A stretch of 64,000 nucleotides of DNA from Taklimakanibacter lacteus (lineage in GTDB: Bacteria > Pseudomonadota > Alphaproteobacteria > Rhizobiales > Aestuariivirgaceae): positions 124,001-188,000 of the forward strand of contig QOZQ01000012.1 in the NCBI GenBank assembly GCA_003576695.1, in the 5' to 3' direction. Every line of letters begins with the position of its first letter. Position 1 is the first letter of the stretch. The position numbers and the translations under genes are program-made. Below are positions 26,734-36,386 of the stretch, one piece after another. The notes beneath the pieces are model-generated. The model had not been told where the DNA came from. It made no database searches and saw only the letters and a program-made list of their open reading frames with translations.

Positions 26734-28005
26734 TTGCGCATTCTGGTCCTGGGAGCAGGCGGCTTCATCGGCCGGCACATCGTGTCCGAATTGCTGGCCG
26801 GCGGCCATATGCCCGTCGGCGCGGTCCGCCGTCCTGACAATTTCGCCAGCGTTTTTCCCGGGGTCGAGGCCGTCGCCTGCGATCTCGCCCGCGATGTCTC
26901 CGCCGCCGATTGGCTGAAACGGCTCAAGGATATCGATGCGGTGGTGAATGCCGCAGGCGTCCTCACCGGTGCAGATATGGAGGCGGTGCATGTCACCGCA
27001 CCCCGGGCTCTCTATGAAGCCTGTGCGACGCGGGGCGTCAAACGCGTGGTGCTGATCTCGGCGATCAGCGCCAGACCCGATGTCGATACCGACTATGCGC
27101 GGGCCAAGCTTGCCGGCGAACAACTGCTGCGCGACGGCTCGCTCGACTGGACCATCCTCAGGCCGTCGCTCATCGTGGCGAAAGGCTCTTATGGCGGCAC
27201 ATCCCTGTTGCGCGGGCTCGCCGGATTTCCGCTGTTCATGCCTCTGGCGGGCGATGGCGATTTTCCATTCTCGCCGCTCCATGCCCAGGACCTTGCCCGA
27301 GCGGTGCGGATCGTCTGCGAGGAGGGGCGCTTCATTCATCAGGTTCTCGAGCCCGCGGGGCCTGAGATCATCCCGCTGCGTGATCTCCTGGCGCGCTACC
27401 GGTCATGGCTGGGCTTCAAGCCAGCGTCTTTCTTCTCCATTCCCCTGGCGGTGATGCGGCTCCTGGCGCGGCTCGGCGACCGCATCGGCGGCGGCCCCAT
27501 ATCCAGCAACACACTGGCCCAGCTCATCGCCGGAAATGCGGGCGACGGCCGGCGTTTCGCCAATCAGATCGGTTTCGCGCCGCGCTCGCTTGCCGCGGCG
27601 ATGATGGCCGAGCCCGCCGAAGCCCAGGATCGCTGGCATGCGCGCCTGTTCTTCCTGGCGCCGGTGCTCAAATTCGCGCTCGCGGCGATGTGGCTTGTCT
27701 CGGGCCTGGTCGGCTTGTTCTCAGGATTTCCGCTGGTGCAAGAGGCGCTGGCAGCACTGGGCCTTGGTCAAAGCTTCGTTTTGCCGGTGGTGCTGCTGAC
27801 CTGCCTCATCGATCTCGCCATTGCGGTCCTGATCCTCAGCGGCCGCGAGACCACGGCGCTGCAAGTGGCCGTCATCGTCTTCTATACGCTGGCGCTGACC
27901 GTCGCGCGTCCGGCCTTGTGGCTCGATCCGCTGGGACCGCTCCTCAAGAACCTGCCGATATTGGGCGCCGTGCTGTGCTATGGGGCGATCAGGACGCCGA
28001 GATGA
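26734..28005 (+). CDS. SDR-type NAD(P)-binding protein fused to DoxX-like membrane domain
   Basis: 423 residues from a TTG start, chosen because the Rossmann motif begins at once (MRILVLGAGGFIGRHI) and GAGG lies upstream. Residues 1-about 290 are an atypical/extended SDR of the NmrA or complex-I-assembly type (YARAKLAGEQLL, the YxxxK pair). Residues about 300-423 hold four hydrophobic segments (FALAAMWLVSGLVGLFSGF and following) like DoxX-type proteins. Such fusions are known in proteobacteria; substrate unknown. Stop overlaps the next start (ATGA), pairing it with the DUF2269-type protein. Confidence 0.86.
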   Translation: MRILVLGAGGFIGRHIVSELLAGGHMPVGAVRRPDNFASVFPGVEAVACDLARDVSAADWLKRLKDIDAVVNAAGVLTGADMEAVHVTAPRALYEACATRGVKRVVLISAISARPDVDTDYARAKLAGEQLLRDGSLDWTILRPSLIVAKGSYGGTSLLRGLAGFPLFMPLAGDGDFPFSPLHAQDLARAVRIVCEEGRFIHQVLEPAGPEIIPLRDLLARYRSWLGFKPASFFSIPLAVMRLLARLGDRIGGGPISSNTLAQLIAGNAGDGRRFANQIGFAPRSLAAAMMAEPAEAQDRWHARLFFLAPVLKFALAAMWLVSGLVGLFSGFPLVQEALAALGLGQSFVLPVVLLTCLIDLAIAVLILSGRETTALQVAVIVFYTLALTVARPALWLDPLGPLLKNLPILGAVLCYGAIRTPR

Positions 28006-28481
28006 TCGAGCCCTATTTCCTGATCAAATGGCTGCATGTTCTGAGCTCGACCATCCTGTTCGGCTTTGGCGCCGGCACCGCCTATTATTTCTGGCGCGCG
28101 CATCGCACCCGGGATGCCCAGATCATCGCATCGGTCGGACGCATGGTGGTGCAAGCGGACTGGATATTCACCGGCATCAGCGGCATCGTTCAGCCTTTGA
28201 CCGGCATCGCGCTGGCGCATCTTGCCGGCATTGAGCTCAGTGAGCCCTGGCTGGTCGCGAGCTTCTGTCTCTATCTTGTGGCGCTGGCCTGCTGGCTGCC
28301 AGTGGTCGGCCTGCAGATCAAGGCACAAAGGCTGGCGGCGGCCGCTTCAGTGCAGGGGACGCCGCTCGGCGCCGATTATCAGCGCATCATGCGCCTGTGG
28401 TTCGTCCTCGGCTGGCCTGCCTTCATCAGCCTGCTCTGCGTTTTCTGGCTGATGATCACAAGGCCGACGCTGTGGATGTAG
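28002..28481 (+). CDS. DUF2269-type integral membrane protein
   Basis: 159 residues with four hydrophobic segments (LIKWLHVLSSTILFGFGAG at the N-terminus, then about 50-70, 84-104 and 132-152). The conserved N-terminal WLHVLS histidine is typical of small heme-type or DUF2269 membrane proteins. Translationally coupled to the SDR-DoxX gene. Function unknown. Confidence 0.82.
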   Translation: MIEPYFLIKWLHVLSSTILFGFGAGTAYYFWRAHRTRDAQIIASVGRMVVQADWIFTGISGIVQPLTGIALAHLAGIELSEPWLVASFCLYLVALACWLPVVGLQIKAQRLAAAASVQGTPLGADYQRIMRLWFVLGWPAFISLLCVFWLMITRPTLWM

Positions 28482-28527
28482 AGCATGATCCGGAAAAGTG
28501 GATACCGGTTTTCCGGAAAGATCATGC
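28482..28527. repeat. single palindromic repeat, family E
   Basis: GCATGATCCGGAAAAGTGG...GATCATGC with the GGATACCGGTTTTCC core, directly after the DUF2269-type stop codon. A repeat type very common in Hyphomicrobiales genomes. Confidence 0.88.
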
Positions 28528-28539
28528 GCCAGCGAAGGA

Positions 28540-28947
28540 TCAGCGGCCGAGCCAGGGATTGGGCTGATAGGTGCTGCAGTAGTAGAAATTCACGCCGATC
28601 AGGACGAAGGTCTTCTTGTTCTTGCGGATGAGCGACAGGGTCGTCGGCTTGGTCGTGCCCTCGGCCGTCATCTCCAAAGCAAGATTGATCTTGTTGCGAT
28701 CGACCGTGACATTGGTGATCCTGCCGACGCTCTGGTTCCAGTTGATCTCGCTTTCGCTCAGATTGATGAAAGCGCGCTTCTCCTTGTAGTCGGGCCCATT
28801 CTGGTCCGACCGGCTCGCCTTGCACCAGTCGATCTCGCGGGCATAGGTGCCATATTGGAGCTTCATGTCGTCCATGGCTTCAGCGCCGACGACGCCCGAG
28901 GCCATGAACGCCGCCGCCATCAGCACAGTCCGCAATCCCACACGCAT
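28540..28947 (-). CDS. small secreted protein, unknown function
   Basis: 135 residues. N-terminal signal peptide (MRVGLRTVLMAAAFMASGVVGAEA, cleavage likely after AEA). The mature part of about 111 residues has two Cys (WCKAS and YYCSTY), alternating hydrophobic/charged strands and a basic segment (LIRKNKKTFVLIG), suggesting a small periplasmic beta-rich domain. An AGGA ribosome binding site precedes the ATG. No family recognised; possibly alphaproteobacteria-restricted. Confidence 0.75.
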   Translation of the reverse strand: MRVGLRTVLMAAAFMASGVVGAEAMDDMKLQYGTYAREIDWCKASRSDQNGPDYKEKRAFINLSESEINWNQSVGRITNVTVDRNKINLALEMTAEGTTKPTTLSLIRKNKKTFVLIGVNFYYCSTYQPNPWLGR

Positions 28948-29017
28948 GCAATCCTCCAGGAAGTCTCAAGTCCGAACAAAGAACGGGCGAGACTTTTATC
29001 CCGCCCGTTCGTTCTGC

Positions 29018-29389
29018 TCAAGCGTGGTCGGGAATCTCGGCAATGTCAAAATAAACCGGGATGCCGCGTTCGCGCGCGACGCGGACGTCATTCTCAGCAC
29101 CTTTGGACTCGCCCGGAAGCCGCAAGACCGCATCGCAATGCTGGAGCAGGCGACCGGCGGTCGGATGCAGGATATGATCATAGAGTTCATCGCCCACCGA
29201 CTGACCTCCGGCGGTGTGCCAGATGGGCAGCGCCACCCACTCGCCGATCATCGGCACATGGCCCTTGGCGAAGATCGGCCAGGATGCTTCCTCCAGCCGT
29301 TTCAGATTGGCTTCCATCCTGGCGGGATCATCGCCGGTGCCGGAACGGTAGGGGCCGGCGATCAGGATCATCATGGGCTTCTTGGACAT
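29018..29389 (-). CDS. DUF4406 / nucleoside 2-deoxyribosyltransferase-like protein
   Basis: 123 residues from the ATG at 29389 (MSKKPMMILIAGPYRSG). The GPYRSG motif near the N-terminus, MEANLKRLEEAS, and the C-terminal LRLPGESKGAENDVRVARERGIPV (GxSxGxxxE pattern) fit the nucleoside 2-deoxyribosyltransferase-like fold, small DUF4406 group. Divergent from the DeoR-family regulator with a repeat operator between them, so it is probably regulated by that protein and may process a nucleotide sugar or nucleoside. Confidence 0.78.
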   Translation of the reverse strand: MSKKPMMILIAGPYRSGTGDDPARMEANLKRLEEASWPIFAKGHVPMIGEWVALPIWHTAGGQSVGDELYDHILHPTAGRLLQHCDAVLRLPGESKGAENDVRVARERGIPVYFDIAEIPDHA

Positions 29390-29430
29390 GCGGAACTCCG
29401 ATTTTGCGAACTGACCGGCGGACCATCTCA

Positions 29431-29470
29431 TATCGTGACAAATCGTGCAAGATCATGTAATTTCGTGCAA
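29431..29470. promoter_or_regulatory. four tandem decamers, probable DeoR-family operator
   Basis: TATCGTGACA, AATCGTGCAA, GATCATGTAA and TTTCGTGCAA follow each other without gaps, sharing TC(A/G)TG at the same place in each. The 10-base period places the sites on one face of the helix. The last unit ends on the A of the regulator's ATG, so binding would block its own expression. Confidence 0.8.
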
Positions 29471-30216
29471 TGCTGACCCAACAAAGAAAGCAGCTTCTGC
29501 TCACCCGCCTCGCCAAGGAGGGGCGCATCATCGCCAAGGAAGTGAGTGCTGAGCTCGCTCTCTCGGAAGACACGATCCGGCGCGACCTGCGCGAGCTTGC
29601 GGCTGAGGGGCTCCTGCAAAGGGTCCATGGCGGGGCGCTGCCGGCCTCGCCAACGGTCGCCAATCTGGCCGCCCGGCGCGGCATGGCGACCGAGGAGAAG
29701 CGTCGTCTGGGCGCGAAAGCGGCAAGCCTGATTTCCCGCAGGCAGAGGGTCTTCATCGATGGCGGCACGACCCATATCGAGCTTATCCGGGCGCTGCCGC
29801 TCGATCTCTCGATCACTGTCATCACCCACAGCCCGACCATCGCGGCGGCATTCGAGCCGTTCGAGGCGATCGAGGTCATCCTGGTCGGCGGCGTGCTGTT
29901 CCGGCATTCGATGGTGGCGGTGGGCGCCCAGGCGCTTGAGCAACTCCGCCGCCTCAGTTTCGATATCGGCTTTGTCGGGCTGACCGGCCTTCATGCGAAG
30001 GAGGGCGGCACGACCGACGATTTCGAGGAAGCGGCGATCAAACGCGCCATCATGGAGCGCTCGGCTGAGACGGTGTCGCTCATAACATCGGAGAAGATCG
30101 GCGCCGTCTCGGCCTATGGCGTATGTGCGGTGAAGGAGCTGGCGTCTGTCGTCGTTACGCGCGAGGCCAACACGAACGACTTTGTAGAATCCGGTCCCGA
30201 TCTCATCCGGGCATGA
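29470..30216 (+). CDS. DeoR/GlpR family transcriptional regulator
   Basis: 248 residues. N-terminal winged helix (QQRKQLLLTRLAKEGRII, then SAELALSEDTIRRDLREL, about residues 5-45) and a C-terminal sugar-phosphate sensor domain (DGGTTHIELIRALP, then VGGVLFRHSMVAVG, and DIGFVGLTGLHAKEGGTTDD), typical of DeoRC. Such proteins respond to phosphorylated sugars. Its start codon is touched by four tandem decamers, so it is probably self-regulated and also controls the divergent DUF4406-type gene. The stop lies inside the groEL terminator. Confidence 0.92.
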   Translation: MLTQQRKQLLLTRLAKEGRIIAKEVSAELALSEDTIRRDLRELAAEGLLQRVHGGALPASPTVANLAARRGMATEEKRRLGAKAASLISRRQRVFIDGGTTHIELIRALPLDLSITVITHSPTIAAAFEPFEAIEVILVGGVLFRHSMVAVGAQALEQLRRLSFDIGFVGLTGLHAKEGGTTDDFEEAAIKRAIMERSAETVSLITSEKIGAVSAYGVCAVKELASVVVTREANTNDFVESGPDLIRA

Positions 30217-30242
30217 AAAAACCCCGGTGTCGCCACCGGGGT
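30216..30242 (-). terminator. rho-independent terminator of groESL
   Basis: Stem ACCCCGGTG / CACCGGGGT with a 4-base loop (30221-30242), followed on the minus strand by six T. It overlaps the stop codon of the convergent DeoR-family gene, and the perfect stem could stop both transcripts. Confidence 0.9.
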
Positions 30243-30269
30243 TCGCTGTATTCGCAATGAGCGGACTTC

Positions 30270-31925
<1,656 letters not shown>

Positions 31926-31954
31926 CTAAAGTGTTGCGCTACAGACGGATCAGA

Positions 31955-32269
31955 TCAGGCTGCCTTCTTCGAGGCCGATTTGCCCTCGAGAACGCCCATG
32001 ATGTCCGACTCTTTCATGATCAGATATTCGGTGCCGTCGATCTTGACCTCGGTGCCCGACCATTTGCCGAACAGCACGATGTCGCCGGCCTTGACGTCGA
32101 TCGGGATCAGCTTGCCCGCTTCGTCGCGCCCGCCCGGGCCGACGGCGATGATCTCGCCCTGCATGGGCTTCTCCTGGGCGGTTTCGGGGATGATGATGCC
32201 ACCCTTGGTCTTGGTGTCTTCCTCAACTCGGCGCACAACCACGCGGTCGTGCAGAGGACGGAACTTCAT
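31955..32269 (-). CDS. groS: co-chaperonin GroES
   Basis: 104 residues from the ATG at 32269 ([16 protein letters not shown]), with GAAGGAGA upstream; the open frame extends to 32344 without support. The mobile loop ([15 protein letters not shown]) and [16 protein letters not shown] are typical. A slightly extended C-terminus ends GKSASKKAA. Caps the GroEL ring. Confidence 0.97.
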   Translation of the reverse strand: MKFRPLHDRVVVRRVEEDTKTKGGIIIPETAQEKPMQGEIIAVGPGGRDEAGKLIPIDVKAGDIVLFGKWSGTEVKIDGTEYLIMKESDIMGVLEGKSASKKAA

Positions 32270-32362
32270 GCGATGTCTCCTTCGTTGGTCGCATTGTTCG
32301 ATGGGTTGCCGGAGCCTGGAGAGAAGGAGAGCGAGGCCTCCCAACCCCGTTTCCGGCGCCTG

Positions 32363-32389
32363 CTAGCACTCCCCTTTGGAGAGTGCCAG
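32363..32389. promoter_or_regulatory. CIRCE element (HrcA operator)
   Basis: CTAGCACTC, nine bases, GAGTGCCAG. This differs from the consensus TTAGCACTC-N9-GAGTGCTAA only at the outer bases. It lies 94 bases upstream of groES and just downstream of the RpoH-like promoter, over the expected transcription start. Confidence 0.95.
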
Positions 32390-32402
32390 CAGTTGCCGGG
32401 TG

Positions 32403-32431
32403 AGATAGGGCCTGCCACCCGGACCGTCAAG
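32403..32431 (-). promoter_or_regulatory. RpoH (sigma-32)-like promoter of groESL
   Basis: On the minus strand CTTGAC (32431-32426), 16 bases, then CCTATCT (32409-32403). This fits the alphaproteobacterial heat-shock consensus CTTGAA-N16/17-CYTATNT. Together with CIRCE it implies dual control: activation by RpoH and repression by HrcA. Confidence 0.8.
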
Positions 32432-32544
32432 GGGAAGCCACGGGAAAATAAGCGGTTAGGGGCGATTTTGGGCGAGTTTGGCCGGCCCGGCCCCCCATTT
32501 GGGGGCTCAACCCCTAACTTTGCCCATATGGGGCGTAAAGCAAA

Positions 32545-32566
32545 GGGAGCGGGAAAGCCCGCTCCC
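32545..32566 (-). terminator. rho-independent-type terminator after the outer-membrane protein gene
   Basis: Stem GGGAGCGGG / CCCGCTCCC with a 4-base loop, about 25 bases past the stop codon, followed on the minus strand by the T-rich CTTTGCTTT. Confidence 0.8.
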
Positions 32567-32589
32567 AGAGGCTTAATTTGCGTTTTTTG

Positions 32590-33291
32590 TCAGTTGAAAT
32601 AGAAGCTCACGCCGCCGCGGACGACAATGACGTCGTCCAGCTCAATCGCATCCCCGGTGCCCGCGCCGTCAAGGTCTTCCACGCTTTCCTTCTCGTCGAA
32701 GAAGTAATAGAGCCCCTCAGCGCGCAGGCGGATCGTTTCGGTCAGGGCGTATTCCATGCCGCCCCCAACAACGCCGCCGATCTCACCAAATTTAACATCG
32801 CCGCTGTCTTCCCCGGTTTCTTCCCATTTCGCCTCGGGAATGGCGATACCGCCGGTGACATAGAGCAGGGCATCGTCAAAGGCGACGCCGAGCCGGGCGC
32901 GCACCGAGGCCAGAAGGTCGATGTCGCCCGTCTGCTCCTCGTCCTCATCGGGATCGGGCGCCTGTTCCGAATCCTTGAGATCGGTAAAGGTCACGTCGGC
33001 CTCGAGGCCAAAGACGACATGATCCATCTGCCAGTTGTAGCCGGCATGGAGGCCGCCCACGACGCCCTCGAGGTCGAGTTCCTCCGCCTCCAATACGGAG
33101 CTTGAGTCATCGCAATCATAGCAGCCGCTCATATTGGCCCAGCCATAACCCACATGACCGCCAATATAGAAACCGCTCCAATCCGTCATGGCCGCTGGCT
33201 GTTCCGGGACGATGTCGGCGGCGTGGGCCACTGTCTCCACAGCCAAAAGCATCGCAATTGCCGCAGTGCTTGCCAGAAGTGCTTTTTTCAT
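32590..33291 (-). CDS. Omp25/RopB-like outer membrane beta-barrel protein
   Basis: 233 residues from MKKALLASTAAIAMLL at 33291; the frame runs on to 33348 but the signal peptide starts here. Cleavage is likely after AHA (AHAADIVPEQP). The mature part begins with WSGFYIGGHVGYGWAN, the standard opening of this porin-like family, and ends in VVRGGVSFYFN with the aromatic C-terminus needed for outer-membrane assembly. Strongly acidic loops (DPDEDEEQTGD, CYDCDDSSS with an unusual Cys pair). Monocistronic, with its own terminator. Confidence 0.9.
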   Translation of the reverse strand: MKKALLASTAAIAMLLAVETVAHAADIVPEQPAAMTDWSGFYIGGHVGYGWANMSGCYDCDDSSSVLEAEELDLEGVVGGLHAGYNWQMDHVVFGLEADVTFTDLKDSEQAPDPDEDEEQTGDIDLLASVRARLGVAFDDALLYVTGGIAIPEAKWEETGEDSGDVKFGEIGGVVGGGMEYALTETIRLRAEGLYYFFDEKESVEDLDGAGTGDAIELDDVIVVRGGVSFYFN

Positions 33292-33319
33292 TGTCGCTTC
33301 CCCATAACCCTCACGCGTT

Positions 33320-33348
33320 AAACTATGAGATAACCTACGGTAAGACAA
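33320..33348 (-). promoter_or_regulatory. possible sigma-70-type promoter of the omp gene
   Basis: Minus strand TTGTCT (33348-33343), 17 bases, TAGTTT (33325-33320), about 30 bases before the ATG. Fit to consensus is moderate. Confidence 0.35.
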
Positions 33349-33544
33349 GGTTAAGGGCCCACCCGGCCAGTTCCCGGGAAAGTCGCCCTCTTGTCATATC
33401 CATTTGATTTTATTACTCTTTATTTATCCTTGAGTTGTAATGGAACTGTGATCTTCTTGTCACACTCGAAGAAAAATTACGAAACAGTAAGGTTGGCTGA
33501 GCTGTCAAAGCGGGTGTCGATGAAAACGATGGACAGGTGTTGAA

Positions 33545-35062
33545 GTGAGGGGGCCTCCCGTCAATCCGCTGCTGCAGAGCCATGCCCGCTTGCGCGAAGC
33601 CGAGAGGCTCAGGCAGTCCAAGGCATTGGACAAGGCGCAAGCCATATGTGCCGAGCTCCTCAAGGCTCATCCCGATTATGTCGGAGCCCTTCAGACCCTT
33701 GGCCTCGTTCTGGCCGATCGGCGCGACTATGAGGCAGCGCGTCTCCATCTGAGCCGTGCGGCCATGCTCAGCCCCCGGGACTGGAAGATCCTGACGGCGC
33801 TCGCCGGCATCTATCTCAAGCTCGGCGCCAGCGAAATGGCGATGCGGACGCTCGAACAGGCCCAGAGGCTCATGCCGGGAGATGCGAGCATCGTGGCCAC
33901 TCTCGCCGAGATCTATCGTGAGGAACGTGAATATGAGCTGGCCTGCTCGGCCTATGAGAAAGCCTATTCCCTGGATCGCTCTCTCAAGGCAATGCGGCTG
34001 GGGCTTGGCTGGAGCCTCACGCATCTGGGCCGCACCGAGGAAGCAGCACAGATATTCCACTCCATGGTCCATGATGATCCGCAGGATGCACCGGCGCTTC
34101 TGGCGCTCAGTCAGATGCCCGCGGGAATCGTCAATATGGATGTCCTGAAGCGGCTCGAGGAGCTTCGCGCTCCGGACGGCAAGAGAAGCGACGGTTTCGA
34201 GACCATGATCGGCTTTGGGCGTGCCGCCGCCCTGGACAGGGCGCAACATTATTCCGAGGCGTGGAGCGCGCTCGTTGCGACCAACGCCAAGGTGTTCGCC
34301 ACCGTCGCCGATCAGGCGAGCAAGGAAGAGGCGTCGCGCCTGCGCCATCTCGAGCATTTGAAGGGCTTGAGCGGGACCGGTGCCAGAGCGCCTGCCGTAA
34401 AGTCGGCGTGCCAATCGCTGTTCATCCTGGGACCCTCGCGATCGGGCAAGACTACAATGGAAAGACTCGTGGCGCTGCTGCCTGGTGTTCGGCGCGGCTA
34501 TGAGAACCCGATCGTCGAAAACGCCATCCGCCACACATTCCAGAGTTCGGGGCTCGTCACGCGCTCGCAGCTGGTGGAATTGCCGCCTCAGCTCGATGAA
34601 ATCTTTCGCGAGACCTATCTCGCGGAGCTGAAGGAGCGCGCCGCGGGTGCCCAGCTGTTCACCAATACCCATCCGGCGCGGATCATCGATGCCTGGCGCT
34701 TCGCCATGGCGGTGCCCGACGCGCGCTTTGTGTTCATCAAGCGCGATGTGCATGACCTGGCGCTGCGCATTTTCATGAAACAATACAAATCAGGTCATCC
34801 CTATTCCTATGACCTCGCCGCCACATTCCGATATGTCGCGTGGTATCATGAGATGATGGAGCAAACCCAAAGGCTCTGGCCGGGGATCGTGCGCATCGTT
34901 TCCTACGAGGACATGATCTCCGATCCGCATTCGGCGCTTGCAAGAGTTGCCGAGCTTTGCGGTCTTGCCGTGCGCGATCTGGACCTGGCAAGACCCGGGG
35001 ATGATCGCGGCGCGGCAACGCCTTACAGAGAGAGAATGGCGGAAGCCCTGGGCGGGGCATGA
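33545..35062 (+). CDS. TPR-sulfotransferase family protein
   Basis: 505 residues from a GTG start. The N-terminal half has four or five TPR units (about residues 10-190, for example ALQTLGLVLADRRDYEAARLHL). The C-terminal half is a sulfotransferase-like P-loop domain: LFILGPSRSGKTTMERLV at about 289-306 (5'-phosphosulfate loop), RFVFIKRDVHDLALRIF (3'-phosphate motif) and IVSYEDMISDP. The family transfers sulfate from PAPS to proteins, lipids or sugars; target unknown. Stands alone between the omp gene and the aco operon. Confidence 0.88.
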   Translation: MRGPPVNPLLQSHARLREAERLRQSKALDKAQAICAELLKAHPDYVGALQTLGLVLADRRDYEAARLHLSRAAMLSPRDWKILTALAGIYLKLGASEMAMRTLEQAQRLMPGDASIVATLAEIYREEREYELACSAYEKAYSLDRSLKAMRLGLGWSLTHLGRTEEAAQIFHSMVHDDPQDAPALLALSQMPAGIVNMDVLKRLEELRAPDGKRSDGFETMIGFGRAAALDRAQHYSEAWSALVATNAKVFATVADQASKEEASRLRHLEHLKGLSGTGARAPAVKSACQSLFILGPSRSGKTTMERLVALLPGVRRGYENPIVENAIRHTFQSSGLVTRSQLVELPPQLDEIFRETYLAELKERAAGAQLFTNTHPARIIDAWRFAMAVPDARFVFIKRDVHDLALRIFMKQYKSGHPYSYDLAATFRYVAWYHEMMEQTQRLWPGIVRIVSYEDMISDPHSALARVAELCGLAVRDLDLARPGDDRGAATPYRERMAEALGGA

Positions 35063-35323
35063 CGGCAACGTTCGGAATTGTTCGATTTTTCTCGCTTTGA
35101 CGAGCGGGTTGGTTTCGGTTTCCGGGCCAGTCCAGGACTAACCTACGACCAAGGTCCCATGACGCTGCGGGATCAAGCCTTGGCGCTTGTGAAAATGTTT
35201 TTCAGGAGTCATCGTGAGGCTTGAGCGTTCCGATGTTGAAACGAGGAGTTTTGACGAAGAAATGCTCCAAAAACAATATGTTCGAGCCTTCCCTCCCGGG
35301 AAGGTACCTGGAGGAACCCTCGC

Positions 35324-36373
35324 TTGGCACCGCTTGTCGGTATCATCGCCAATCCAGTTTCGGCACGCGACATCCGTCGCGTGATCGCCAATGCGACCAG
35401 CCTCCAGATCACCGACCGCGCCAATATCGTGCTCAGGGTGCTCGCCTGCCTGAAGGCTTCGGGCGTCGGCCAGGTTGTCATGATGCCCGAAAATGGCGGG
35501 ATCCGGCATCATGTGCGCCGCGGCGTCGAACGGTCGCGCAATCTGGGCGAGCATGAATTCCCCGAGATCACCTATCTCGACATGGCCATTACCGGCACGG
35601 TGGACGACACGATCAGGGCCGCCGACCTCATGCGCCAGATGAAAGTGGGCACCATCGTGGTGCTGGGGGGCGACGGCACGCATCGCGCCGTCGTCTCGCG
35701 TTCGGGCGATGTGCCGATCGCCGGCATCTCGACCGGCACCAACAACGCATTCCCGGAGCATCGCGAGCCCACCATCACCGGGCTCGCCGTCGGCCTCGCG
35801 GTGACGGGCAGGGTGCCCCAAACCGTCGCCTATGCGCCCAACAAGAAGCTCGTCGTGCGCGTCAACGACCAGGCGCCCGAAATCGCGCTTGTCGATGTAG
35901 CGTTCGTCACCGAACGGGTGGTGGGAGCGCGTGCCTTGTGGAAGCCCGAAACCTTCCGCGAGCTCTTCGTCACCTTCGCCGATCCCGAGGTCATCGGCAT
36001 GTCGGCCATTGCCGGGCTTCTCGAGCCGGTGCGGCGGCATGAGCCGGGCGGCCTGCATGTGCTGCTGGCGCCGGTCGAGGACGCGCCGCTCGCGCTGACC
36101 GTGCCGATCGCGCCCGGCTATATGCGGCCCATCGGCATCGCCTCCTGGCAGAAGCTGGTGGCCGGCAAATCACACGGACCGCAGATTGCCGCCGGGTCCA
36201 TCGCGCTCGATGGCGAGCGCGAACTGTCCTTTTCCGAGCGCGACCGGGTTCAGGTCGCTCTCGAAGAAAACGCCTTCCGTACTGTCAATGTCGCCGCCGT
36301 CATGGATCATGCGGCGCGCCACGGGCTGATGCGGCGGGCCGGTCTGATGACAATGAAACGCCAGGTTTCGTGA
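35324..36373 (+). CDS. acoX: AcoX, NAD-kinase-like protein of the acetoin operon
   Basis: 349 residues from a TTG start with GGAGGAA eight bases upstream. ATP-NAD kinase-like fold: VVLGGDGTHRAVVSRSG (about residues 110-126, the GGDGT motif) and GISTGTNNAFPEHREPT. AcoX is regularly found before acoABC but its exact role is not settled. The next gene, acoA, starts 13 bases later. The 262 bases upstream hold the operon promoter; TTGACG at 35251 has no good -10 partner. Confidence 0.88.
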   Translation: MAPLVGIIANPVSARDIRRVIANATSLQITDRANIVLRVLACLKASGVGQVVMMPENGGIRHHVRRGVERSRNLGEHEFPEITYLDMAITGTVDDTIRAADLMRQMKVGTIVVLGGDGTHRAVVSRSGDVPIAGISTGTNNAFPEHREPTITGLAVGLAVTGRVPQTVAYAPNKKLVVRVNDQAPEIALVDVAFVTERVVGARALWKPETFRELFVTFADPEVIGMSAIAGLLEPVRRHEPGGLHVLLAPVEDAPLALTVPIAPGYMRPIGIASWQKLVAGKSHGPQIAAGSIALDGERELSFSERDRVQVALEENAFRTVNVAAVMDHAARHGLMRRAGLMTMKRQVS

Positions 36374-36386
36374 TGGGAGGAGATCC

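Noticed and set aside
26638-27339. N-terminal extension of the TPR protein to 785 residues
   Set aside because: The extra 234 codons run antisense through the epimerase gene; the family N-terminus begins at 26637.
35324-35345. Sigma-54 promoter (TGGCAC) before the aco operon
   Set aside because: TGGCAC lies within the acoX start codon region and lacks a GC element at the right distance.
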